In this document: in pieces, positions 26,843 through 34,307 of the stretch
Numbering within the stretch: the first letter of the stretch is position 1
How the letters are laid out: every line of letters begins with the position of its first letter
Source: Coprothermobacterota bacterium
Lineage (GTDB): Bacteria; Caldisericota; JANLFM01
DNA length: 34,307 nt
NCBI GenBank assembly: GCA_026389425.1
Contig: JAPLHW010000060.1
Span: 1 to 34,307 of the forward strand
Direction of reading: 5' to 3'
Notes under the pieces: model-generated
What the model saw: the letters and a program-made list of their open reading frames with translations, nothing else
What the model was told of the DNA's origin: nothing
Databases searched by the model: none
Made by a program: the position numbers and the translations under genes

Positions 26843-28443
26843 CAGTAACGCGTCTCCAACTGGATGCCGGTGTAGTAAGTCATAAGGATGGCAATGTAGC
26901 TCATCCCCTCCTCGGCGCGGGCCTTGGCTCCCCACTGCGGCATACCCAGGCCGTGGCCGTTGCCATGTCCGGTGAAGGTCAGGACAACACCTAAACCCGC
27001 CGTGGGAGAGGGAGTTGTCGAAGTGAAGGATAGAGGCCAGGGGCCTTCCGCGGCAAGGAGAATCGGTTGGTCCGGGGGGAAGGACGTCCCCAGGGAAGAG
27101 AGCAGGACTGCTCCCTTCATGGAGAGGCTTCCTAGGCCGGAAATGGACAGGCAAGCGATCATGGCATCACCTGCAGGTGGTTCCTCCTCTCCCGAAGGGA
27201 CAACACTTTGCCAGCTGGTAAGGCTGGAGCGCAACCCAGCTACCTGCCGCAGTTGCTCGCCGGTTAAAGTGCAGGTTCCCGCCGTCCCCTCCACCTGTAG
27301 CGTCTTGATACGTCCGGAGACGCCTTGTTCCAAGATCCTCAGGGAAACCAGATCTCCGAGCGTCACCCCCTTTTTCTTTTCGGCAGCCTCCATGAAAGCG
27401 CTGGTAGCTATGGTGGCAGTCCAGCTGAAGTATTTGTTGGCCTCCTCACCTGGACTGGAGACGCTTCGAAGGTAGGGGAGGGGTGGGCCGCTGAAGACGT
27501 TTTCGTTGTTCTCGGTAATCCCTCCCGAGCAGTCGTGGAAGAGGGCGCTAATTACCTCCCCGTTGTAGGTCAGGACTTGTCCGCGGGTACCGTCCACAGC
27601 TTGGTTACTGGCTTCCGCTTCTGCACTGTAACCTTTATAGACCTGGTCGGAGATGGTGCCGGTGAGGTCGTACCCTTCCGTCTCGCGGGGAGTCCCGCCC
27701 TGCAGCTTGCACAAGGCGTAGCTGCGGGCGGCCACTGCCTGTGCTTTTACCGCTTCCACCGCCCAATTGGGGTAGATCTCAGCAGGCAGGACGCCGTAGA
27801 GGTAGCTCTCTAGGTCTAGTTCATTGACCACGCGCAGAAGAGGTTCCTCGCCAGTTCGAAGGAAGACCTGCAGGCTGCCGCGGTAGCCCTTCCCCTCATA
27901 GGACAACGGTGCAGAAGAAGTGAATTGGAAGGCCACCCCACCCTTCCCGCCGGCCCACCCCAGGTCATAGGCGCGGTCTGTCTCCAGGAAAAAGGAGTAA
28001 CGGCCATTGACTACAGAGGCTCCAGGGAAGGAACTTGCGGAGCGGTTACGATCGGCTTCAGCCGCGCTTTGGCTGGGGTATGGTCCTAAAGAGAGGCTGA
28101 GAACCCCGGAGAGTTCAGCCAAAAGTGGTTTCCCTACTTGTCGCCAGAGGTCGGGAAAGGTGGAGACAGCTTGCTGCAGCGAGGAAACCGGACCCGCCTC
28201 CAGGATCACCCACCAAGGGTCGGTGAGAGGCCAGAGGGCGAGCGATTCCCCACCGGAGAAAGTAACTTGCCCTCCACTCGAGGGAAAGAGAACTTGCCAC
28301 GGAGAATCACCGCCAATCAAGCTGGCATTCGGGGAGGAGTCGAGCAATAGGCACAGAGACGGGGTCTCACTTCCTCCTCCGGCTGTGGTAATCGGCACCA
28401 AGAGCAAAACAATCAAGAGGAGGAGGCTAAGGGAAAAGCGCAT
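26842..28443 (-). CDS. SpoIID/LytB-domain protein with signal peptide
   Basis: RVVNELDLESYLYGVLPAEIYPNWAVEAVKAQAVAARSYAL, HDCSGGITENNENVF, GHGNGHGLGMPQWGAKARAEEGMSYIAILMTYYTG. Confidence 0.92.
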   Translation of the reverse strand: MRFSLSLLLLIVLLLVPITTAGGGSETPSLCLLLDSSPNASLIGGDSPWQVLFPSSGGQVTFSGGESLALWPLTDPWWVILEAGPVSSLQQAVSTFPDLWRQVGKPLLAELSGVLSLSLGPYPSQSAAEADRNRSASSFPGASVVNGRYSFFLETDRAYDLGWAGGKGGVAFQFTSSAPLSYEGKGYRGSLQVFLRTGEEPLLRVVNELDLESYLYGVLPAEIYPNWAVEAVKAQAVAARSYALCKLQGGTPRETEGYDLTGTISDQVYKGYSAEAEASNQAVDGTRGQVLTYNGEVISALFHDCSGGITENNENVFSGPPLPYLRSVSSPGEEANKYFSWTATIATSAFMEAAEKKKGVTLGDLVSLRILEQGVSGRIKTLQVEGTAGTCTLTGEQLRQVAGLRSSLTSWQSVVPSGEEEPPAGDAMIACLSISGLGSLSMKGAVLLSSLGTSFPPDQPILLAAEGPWPLSFTSTTPSPTAGLGVVLTFTGHGNGHGLGMPQWGAKARAEEGMSYIAILMTYYTGIQLETRY

Positions 28444-29434
28444 GGGTACCCTGTATCTCCAGCCGGAGGTGCTGCTTCGCCTTCTCCGTCAGCATCCGCC
28501 CACGCGCGGTCCGCTCCAAAAGGCCTGATTGGATCAAGTATGGTTCGTAGACGTCCTCCACCGTGTCGCGATCCTCCCCCAGGATTGCGCACATCGTTTC
28601 GATCCCTAGTGGCCCCCCACCATATTTACGGGCCAAGGCCTCCAGCAGTTGGCGGTCCATCTCATCCAAGCCCAGCTCGTCGATTTTCATCAATTGGAAA
28701 GTCTCCTCCAATACCAACTTAGTGACTTGGCCATTGTTACGAGCTACAGCGTAGTCGATAACTCGCTTCAAGAGACGGTTGGCGATGCGGGGGGTGCCCC
28801 GTGCGCGTTGAGCGATGGTCTCAGCTTGCTTCCCGTCCACTGCTGTGCCGTAAATTCGCGAAGCTCGGCGGATGATCGCAACGATCTCAGGCAGCGCGTA
28901 GAAACCCAGGCGAAAGACTAGGCCAAAGCGGTCACGCAATGGACTGGTCAGCATCCCGGCTCGTGTCGTGGCCCCCACCAAGGTGAAGGGAGCCAGCGGA
29001 ACCTCGATGGCTTTGGCGGTCAGGCCTTTGCCCAGGGTGATGTGCAGGCGGAAGTCCTCCATCGCCGGATAGAGGGTCTCCTCGGCAGCACGGCTGAGGC
29101 GGTGGATCTCGTCGATAAAGAGCACGTCTCCCTCCTGCAGGCTGGCTACGATGGTAGCCAGATCGCGGGGGGAGGTGATGGCCGGGCCGGTGGAACGCCA
29201 AAGTTTGCTGCCCATCTCGTGAGCGACCACCGCAGCGATGGTCGTCTTTCCCATTCCGGGAGGCCCATAGACGAGGATGTGGTCGATCGGCAGGGAGCGG
29301 ATCTTGGCTGCTTCAATGGCAATGCGCAATGCTTCCTTGACTTCGACTTGGCCGATGTACTCGTCGAGTGTTTGGGGTCGCAGCTGCTGGTCTTCCTCAG
29401 CTTTCGCGATGAGCTGCTTGACCGTCTGGGTCAA
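28427..29434 (-). CDS. ruvB: Holliday junction branch migration ATPase RuvB (TTG start)
   Basis: LRPQTLDEYIGQ, VYGPPGMGKTTIA, GDVLFIDEIHRLSRAAEE, GATTRAGMLTSPLRDRFG. Confidence 0.96.
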   Translation of the reverse strand: MTQTVKQLIAKAEEDQQLRPQTLDEYIGQVEVKEALRIAIEAAKIRSLPIDHILVYGPPGMGKTTIAAVVAHEMGSKLWRSTGPAITSPRDLATIVASLQEGDVLFIDEIHRLSRAAEETLYPAMEDFRLHITLGKGLTAKAIEVPLAPFTLVGATTRAGMLTSPLRDRFGLVFRLGFYALPEIVAIIRRASRIYGTAVDGKQAETIAQRARGTPRIANRLLKRVIDYAVARNNGQVTKLVLEETFQLMKIDELGLDEMDRQLLEALARKYGGGPLGIETMCAILGEDRDTVEDVYEPYLIQSGLLERTARGRMLTEKAKQHLRLEIQGTHALFP

Positions 29435-29976
29435 CCCTGAAGCGCCTCCTTGATGACATCCTCGACGGTCAGGCCGGGGCGTGAAAGATCGATGGCGGCC
29501 AAACGCCGGCGGGCCTCTCCCTCGTCGAAACCGAGAACCAGGAGCGCTTCTAAAGCCTCTCGCCATTCCTCTTGCGGTAGGCTGAGATCCGTATCCCGCA
29601 GTGCGAAAAGGATCTTCGTGGCGGTTTTTTTACCGATCCCCGGAACGGTCAGGAGAGCTGTAGGATTCCCGCTCTTGATGGCTTGACCCAATCCAGTCGG
29701 TCCGACATAGGCGACGATGCCTTGACCGGTGCGCGGCCCCACACCTGGAACCGTCAGCAAATGCCGGAAGAGGGCCAGTTCTTCTCGCTCGCGGAAGGCA
29801 AAGAGGGCGATCAGATCTTCTTTGAAGAAGAGGTGTGTATAGAGGGTGACCTCAGATCCGGCGATGAAAGCCCCTTGGCGCATCAGATAATGGAGGCGCA
29901 AGACGAAGGGGCCGACACGAAGCTGTAACTCGCTCTCGCCTTGTAAGACGACTCTTCCTTCGATCTGTTCAATCAT
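29431..29976 (-). CDS. ruvA: Holliday junction branch migration protein RuvA
   Basis: MIEQIEGRVV, LLTVPGVGPRTGQGIV, LLTVPGIGKKTATKILFALRD, ruvCAB order. Confidence 0.94.
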   Translation of the reverse strand: MIEQIEGRVVLQGESELQLRVGPFVLRLHYLMRQGAFIAGSEVTLYTHLFFKEDLIALFAFREREELALFRHLLTVPGVGPRTGQGIVAYVGPTGLGQAIKSGNPTALLTVPGIGKKTATKILFALRDTDLSLPQEEWREALEALLVLGFDEGEARRRLAAIDLSRPGLTVEDVIKEALQG

Positions 29977-30476
29977 CGACCCGTTTCCTCCACCAGACGG
30001 TGCCATTTTGCTGCGAAGGCGTGACAGAGGGCGATCGCCAGAGCATCGGCAGCGTCATCCGGGCGTGGCCGCGCGGGTAGGCCGAGCAGCATCATCAGGC
30101 TATCTTGGATCTGTTCTTTAGTGGCTCGGCCGTAGCCGGTGATGGCCATCTTGACCTGCAAGGGGGAGTAAGTGTAAAGAGAAAGGTTCTCCTGGCCAGC
30201 CAGCAGGAAGATCACCCCGATCACTGCACCGACAGAAAGGGCGGTGCGGACATTCTTGTTGAAAAAGAGTCCCTCGTAGACAAGCACCTCGGGCCGGTAT
30301 TCCGCCACTAGCCGTCGCAAGCTTTCATAGTGCTGCAGAATGCGAGCGGGCATGATCTCGTCCTTGGAGGTGCGCAGGCAAGAGAAGAAAAGGCAGCGCG
30401 GTTCCGAGCTTTCGTTTTGCTCCAAGACAGCGACCCCCAGAGAGGCCGTGCCTGGGTCCAACCCCAGGATCCTCAA
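29973..30476 (-). CDS. ruvC: Crossover junction endodeoxyribonuclease RuvC (TTG start)
   Basis: LRILGLDPGTASLGVAV, YEGLFFNKNVRTALSVGAVIGV, RPDDAADALAIALCH. Confidence 0.95.
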   Translation of the reverse strand: MRILGLDPGTASLGVAVLEQNESSEPRCLFFSCLRTSKDEIMPARILQHYESLRRLVAEYRPEVLVYEGLFFNKNVRTALSVGAVIGVIFLLAGQENLSLYTYSPLQVKMAITGYGRATKEQIQDSLMMLLGLPARPRPDDAADALAIALCHAFAAKWHRLVEETGR

Positions 30477-30477
30477 G

Positions 30478-31230
30478 CTACTCCGCGGTGATGCGCTGCA
30501 GCTCCTCGTTGGAGATGTCGAAGTTGGTGTAGACATGTACCACGTCTTCGTGATCATCCAGCGTTTCGCTGAGATGGAGCATGCGGCGGGCCTCGTCACC
30601 GGAGAGGGTCACGTAGGTATTCGGCACCATGGTCAGGTCGGAAGTGGTGATGATCGCCCCAGCTGCTTTCAGTGCCTCGCGCACTTTTATCAGGGCATCG
30701 GGTGGAGTGACGACTTCGTACCCGTCCTCGTTCTCGCTGAAGTCATCGGCGCCATGATCCAAGGCGACCATCATCAGGTCGTCTTCCTTGCCAGGTGCTT
30801 TCCCCAGCTGGGCGATGCCCTTCAATTGAAACATCCAGTTCACGCAACCGACCTCGCCCATGTTTCCCCCGTAGCGGGAGAAGATATGGCGGATGGCGGC
30901 GCCGGTTCGATTGCGGTTGTCGGTGGAAACTTCCACCAGTAATGCTACACCACCCACACCGTAGCCTTCGTAGGTGATCTCCTCAATGATTTGACCGGGC
31001 AACCCGCCGATCCCCTTCTGAATAGCGCGCTTTACTGTGTCGGAAGGGACGTTGTTCTCCCTGGCTTTGTCGAGAACCATGCGCAGGCGGACATTGCTGT
31101 CTGGGTTGGCGCCGCCTTGTCGCACAGCAGTGGTGACCTCGCGGGTGATCTTGGTGAAGACCTTACCTCGCTCAGCGTCGGTAGCGGATTTCTTTCCTTT
31201 GATGTTGTGCCATTTGGAGTGGCCGGACAT
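30478..31230 (-). CDS. yebC: YebC/PmpR family transcriptional/translation regulator
   Basis: MSGHSKWHNIKGKKSATDAERGKVFTKITREV. Confidence 0.96.
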   Translation of the reverse strand: MSGHSKWHNIKGKKSATDAERGKVFTKITREVTTAVRQGGANPDSNVRLRMVLDKARENNVPSDTVKRAIQKGIGGLPGQIIEEITYEGYGVGGVALLVEVSTDNRNRTGAAIRHIFSRYGGNMGEVGCVNWMFQLKGIAQLGKAPGKEDDLMMVALDHGADDFSENEDGYEVVTPPDALIKVREALKAAGAIITTSDLTMVPNTYVTLSGDEARRMLHLSETLDDHEDVVHVYTNFDISNEELQRITAE

Positions 31231-31259
31231 GCTTCACCTCCAGGGATGATTCTCCTAGA

Positions 31260-31288
31260 ATTGTATAGCCCGCTAGGCCTCGGGGCAA
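31260..31288 (-). promoter_or_regulatory. Putative promoter for yebC-ruvCAB operon (TTGCCC-N17-TACAAT)
   Basis: -35 at 31288-31283, -10 at 31265-31260 on minus strand. Confidence 0.55.
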
Positions 31289-31309
31289 GTACATCGGAAA
31301 GAGGCAACC

Positions 31310-32389
31310 GTGGAATCATACAATGATCTGCGCTTGGAAGCACTTCGCCGACGCATGACTGGTGCGAGGTTGGATGGCATCTTGGTCAGTCGTCCTGAGA
31401 ATGACTATTACCTGTCCGGCTTTTCCGGTGACACCGGGTATCTGGTGGTCTCCTCCCAGCGGGCTATTCTCTTCGTCGATTCCCGCTTCAGCGAGCAGGG
31501 CCACAGCCAGTGCCCAAGCTGGGAGGTTCGCCAGTTCAGTCAGTTCGCCCCCGATTTGGTCTCACTCTGGGGTGAACTCGATCTTCGTTATGTGGGGGTG
31601 GAGAGCCAACATCTATCGATGGCGGCCGCCCGTGAACTGGAACGCCTGGCCGTATCTCATTTGGTGGTGCCCTTGGTGGACTTTCTGGAACAGCAGCGAG
31701 CCACCAAAGAGGAACAGGAATCGGTTATTCTGCGCCAAGCCGCCCGTTCTGCGACTGCTGCTCTCGAGGAGGTGCTCGAGGATGGCTTGATTGGACGCTC
31801 GGAAGAAGAGATCGCTTGGCGCCTGGAGATGGCCATGCATTCTCATGGGGCCCAGGGTCCCAGCTTTGAAACGATCGTCGCTTCCGGCACTCGCGCCGCG
31901 TTGCCACATGGCGTGGCTTCCCCTAAAGTAGTGGAGGCCGGAGAGATGGTGCTCTTCGACTGGGGTGTGAGAAAAGACCGCTACTGCTCGGACTGTACCC
32001 GGGTCGTCTTTACCTCTCCCCCCACGATCGATCAGGAGCGGATTTATGCCGCCGTCCTCAACTGCCAAGAAGAAGCTCTGCGCTTGATTGTGCCCGGAGC
32101 ACGACCATGTGATATCCTCGTAGCAGCGCGCGAGATTCTGCAGCGCTCGGGGTACGGCGACTTCTCTTTCCAACACGGACTGGGACATGGCCTCGGCCTA
32201 GAAGTTCACGAGCTGCCCTTCCTGCGCGCCTCGAACGAGGAACCCCTGCAGGCCGGTCAGGTGATCACCATCGAGCCGGGGGTTTACATCCCTGGTTGGG
32301 GCGGGGTGCGCATCGAAGACACGGTTCTGGTAACAGAGGGTGGAAGCGAGATTTTCACATCGTTTCCCAAAACGATTATTATTGCCTGA
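31310..32389 (+). CDS. M24B family Xaa-Pro aminopeptidase/dipeptidase (GTG start)
   Basis: ENDYYLSGFSGDTGYLVV, FDWGVRKDRYCSDCTRVVF, HGLGHGLGLEVHELPFL, VITIEPGVYIPGWGGVRIEDTVLV. Confidence 0.94.
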   Translation: MESYNDLRLEALRRRMTGARLDGILVSRPENDYYLSGFSGDTGYLVVSSQRAILFVDSRFSEQGHSQCPSWEVRQFSQFAPDLVSLWGELDLRYVGVESQHLSMAAARELERLAVSHLVVPLVDFLEQQRATKEEQESVILRQAARSATAALEEVLEDGLIGRSEEEIAWRLEMAMHSHGAQGPSFETIVASGTRAALPHGVASPKVVEAGEMVLFDWGVRKDRYCSDCTRVVFTSPPTIDQERIYAAVLNCQEEALRLIVPGARPCDILVAAREILQRSGYGDFSFQHGLGHGLGLEVHELPFLRASNEEPLQAGQVITIEPGVYIPGWGGVRIEDTVLVTEGGSEIFTSFPKTIIIA

Positions 32390-32404
32390 AAGAGGTGAGA
32401 GCGA

Positions 32405-32968
32405 ATGATTTCATCGAATGATTTGCGTCCGGGGATCACTTTTGAGCTTGACGGTGAGATCTGGGTCGTAGTCCAATTCCAACACGTCAAGCCAGGCAAA
32501 GGCGCCGCTTTCGTGCGCACCAAGGTCCGCAACGTGGAGTCTGGAAACGTTATTGAGCGCACCTTCCGTGCAGGCGAAAAGATGCCCCGGGCTTACCTCG
32601 ACCGTAAGCAGATGCAGTTTCTCTACGCCGCCGGCGACGAATATGTTTTTATGGATATGGAGAGCTTCGAGCAGGTCCCCCTACCCAAGAGCGAATTGGA
32701 GGAAGCGATCCCCTTTCTCAAGGAGAACACTATATTGGAAGTCCTCTACTACAAAGGGAAACACATCGGTGTTGATCTACCCACCTTCATGGAACTGGCT
32801 GTAGCCGAGACCGAACCGTCTTTCCGCGGAGATACCGCTGCTGGTAGCACCAAACCAGCCAAGATGGAGACAGGAGCGATCGTGCAAGTACCGTTCTTTA
32901 TCGAGGTGGGGGACGTGATCAAGATCGACACTCGCTCCTGTGATTACATCGAAAGGGTCAGCAAGTGA
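32405..32968 (+). CDS. efp: Elongation factor P
   Basis: [43 protein letters not shown]. Confidence 0.97.
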   Translation: MISSNDLRPGITFELDGEIWVVVQFQHVKPGKGAAFVRTKVRNVESGNVIERTFRAGEKMPRAYLDRKQMQFLYAAGDEYVFMDMESFEQVPLPKSELEEAIPFLKENTILEVLYYKGKHIGVDLPTFMELAVAETEPSFRGDTAAGSTKPAKMETGAIVQVPFFIEVGDVIKIDTRSCDYIERVSK

Positions 32969-33291
32969 GAATCAAGGTCCATCCCGAAGTCATCCGCCTA
33001 ATCGCTGTACTGGCAGCCTTGGAGGTGGAAGGGGTGACGAGAGCTGTTTCCCGTATGCCCCTCTCGCACGACCCCAAGCGGGCTGCCAGGTTGCGGGTTG
33101 AGGGGGGGCGCCTGGAGTTGGAGTTGCACCTGGCCTTCCTATACGGCGAGGATCTGCTGGCAGTGGCCAGGCAAGCACAACAAGCAGTCCAGCGGGCAGT
33201 GGAGAACCTAGTGGGAACAGAGGTGGCCAGCGTCGACATTGTGGTGGAGGATATCGACTTCCGGAAAACAGATGCGAAGGCAGAAAGCTAG
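32965..33291 (+). CDS. Second Asp23/Gls24-family protein (YqhY-like position)
   Basis: [26 protein letters not shown]...; between efp and nusB as in Bacillota. Confidence 0.85.
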   Translation: MRIKVHPEVIRLIAVLAALEVEGVTRAVSRMPLSHDPKRAARLRVEGGRLELELHLAFLYGEDLLAVARQAQQAVQRAVENLVGTEVASVDIVVEDIDFRKTDAKAES

Positions 33292-33688
33292 AGAGACTGC
33301 CTTTCTTCTTCTTTACCGTATGGACATGGGCCATCTCAACTTGGAGGAAGCGATGGAGTGCGTAGAGAAGGTGCCCGATGCTGACATCTGGCAGTATTCG
33401 CGGAAGCTGGCCGAGACTGTCTTGAAACAACAGGCGGAGATCGACCGTATTCTCCTTGCCCATTCTCTCGAGTGGAGTGTGGAGCGTATGTCCTCCACCG
33501 ATCGCAGCATCCTTCGCCTGGCTGTCGGCGAGCTGCTTTTCTTGCGGGACGCTCCAGTCGGGGTATTGATTGATCAGGCCCTCCGCCTTGCTGAGAAATA
33601 CGGCGGTGAAGAGTCCAGCCATTTTGTCCACGGTGTGCTGGGAGCGATCCTGCGCTGTGAAGCGGCAGACGTTGCGGATCCTCGTTAG
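33272..33688 (+). CDS. nusB: Transcription antitermination factor NusB
   Basis: [61 protein letters not shown]. Confidence 0.95.
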   Translation: MRRQKARETAFLLLYRMDMGHLNLEEAMECVEKVPDADIWQYSRKLAETVLKQQAEIDRILLAHSLEWSVERMSSTDRSILRLAVGELLFLRDAPVGVLIDQALRLAEKYGGEESSHFVHGVLGAILRCEAADVADPR

Positions 33689-33935
33689 CGGCCTCGTGCA
33701 AGGGGTCGGCTATCGCCGTTGGGCCTGGATCAAGGCTGTCTCTTTAGGAATCGACGGGCAGGTGCGCAACCTTGCTGATGGTCGAGTGGAGATCCTCGCA
33801 GAGGCAGAGGATACACCGCTGCGTACATTCATTGGGTTGCTTCGTGAGGGGCCTCGCTTGGCTCAAGTAACAGGCTTGGAAGTGGAGCCTTATCCGGCGA
33901 ACAGCCATTACTGGAGAAGGTTCGAGGTGCGTTGA
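33657..33935 (+). CDS. acyP: Acylphosphatase (GTG start)
   Basis: LRILVSGLVQGVGYRRWAWIKAVSLGIDGQVRNLADGRVEILAEA. Confidence 0.93.
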   Translation: MKRQTLRILVSGLVQGVGYRRWAWIKAVSLGIDGQVRNLADGRVEILAEAEDTPLRTFIGLLREGPRLAQVTGLEVEPYPANSHYWRRFEVR

Positions 33936-33936
33936 G

Positions 33937-34307
33937 ATGGAAGGCCACTCGGAACAAAAGGAACTTCAAAATGCTCTGGCGAGAGTTCAAAAAGAAGTCA
34001 ACTCCTACCTTCAAATATCGCTGGAAGCCCTTGCGGTTGAGCCGAGTGTACGCGAGATGTTGGTCTACGCCGCGTTGGGGGAAGGAAAGCGTTTGCGCCC
34101 AGCCCTTCTACTGTGGGCATGCCAATCCGTACGCAGAGGCAGCTCATCGAGGGGAGGCTTGGCCGGCAGCGAATGGCAGTCGGTTCTGGCAGCAGCAGCG
34201 GGGGTGGAGTGCCTGCACGCTTTCTCAATGGTCCACGATGATTTACCGGGAATGGATAACGCCGATCAGCGCCGTGGGAAACCTTCGGTGCACCGTGTTT
34301 TCGGGGT
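33937..34307 (+). CDS. ispA: Polyprenyl synthetase (farnesyl diphosphate synthase type), truncated by window end
   Basis: GEGKRLRPALLLWA...AAAAGVECLHAFSMVHDDLPGMDNADQRRGKPSVHRVFG; first Asp-rich motif DDLPGMD. Confidence 0.93.
   Translation, partial: MEGHSEQKELQNALARVQKEVNSYLQISLEALAVEPSVREMLVYAALGEGKRLRPALLLWACQSVRRGSSSRGGLAGSEWQSVLAAAAGVECLHAFSMVHDDLPGMDNADQRRGKPSVHRVFG

Noticed and set aside
26842-28443. SpoIID-domain gene as evidence for endospore formation
   Set aside because: SpoIID/LytB domain proteins occur in non-sporulating bacteria; no other sporulation genes are in the window.
1-34307. CRISPR array, phage, transposase or defence system
   Set aside because: No regularly spaced repeats, integrase/transposase motifs or toxin-antitoxin/defence families seen; gene content is core housekeeping.

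Overview
The window is a gene-dense bacterial chromosomal segment that looks Bacillota-like (inference from Asp23/Gls24, FakA/YloV, ThiT, a SpoIID-domain protein, and efp-asp23-nusB order). Nearly all of it is housekeeping. Plus strand, left block: lspA(3' end)-rluD-gmk-rpoZ-priA-fmt-rlmN, then a TPP riboswitch with thiT-thiN. Next are rpmB(-) and, on the plus strand, asp23-fakA-recG-rsmD-coaD-coiled-coil gene. A long minus-strand block follows, in transcription order yebC-ruvC-ruvA-ruvB-spoIID-queA-tgt-HD gene-secDF-[CDF relic]-relA/spoT-dtd-tRNA-Ala-pbp1A-asnS-hisS-[6S RNA]. The right end is pepP/Q-efp-asp23-nusB-acyP-ispA(partial), plus strand. I found no defence island, phage, CRISPR array or obvious novel multi-gene system. 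The observations most worth a second look are: (1) an unannotated 6S RNA candidate after hisS whose promoter overlaps the hisS stop codon; (2) a PriA that keeps its zinc-binding cysteines but appears to have lost the helicase catalytic motifs; (3) a truncated CDF transporter relic carrying a MITE-like palindrome and a 31-bp repeat that recurs in the secDF upstream region; (4) an apparent AUC start codon for asnS; (5) an rpmB terminator embedded antisense in thiN. All functional assignments are from sequence reading only; no database search was run.
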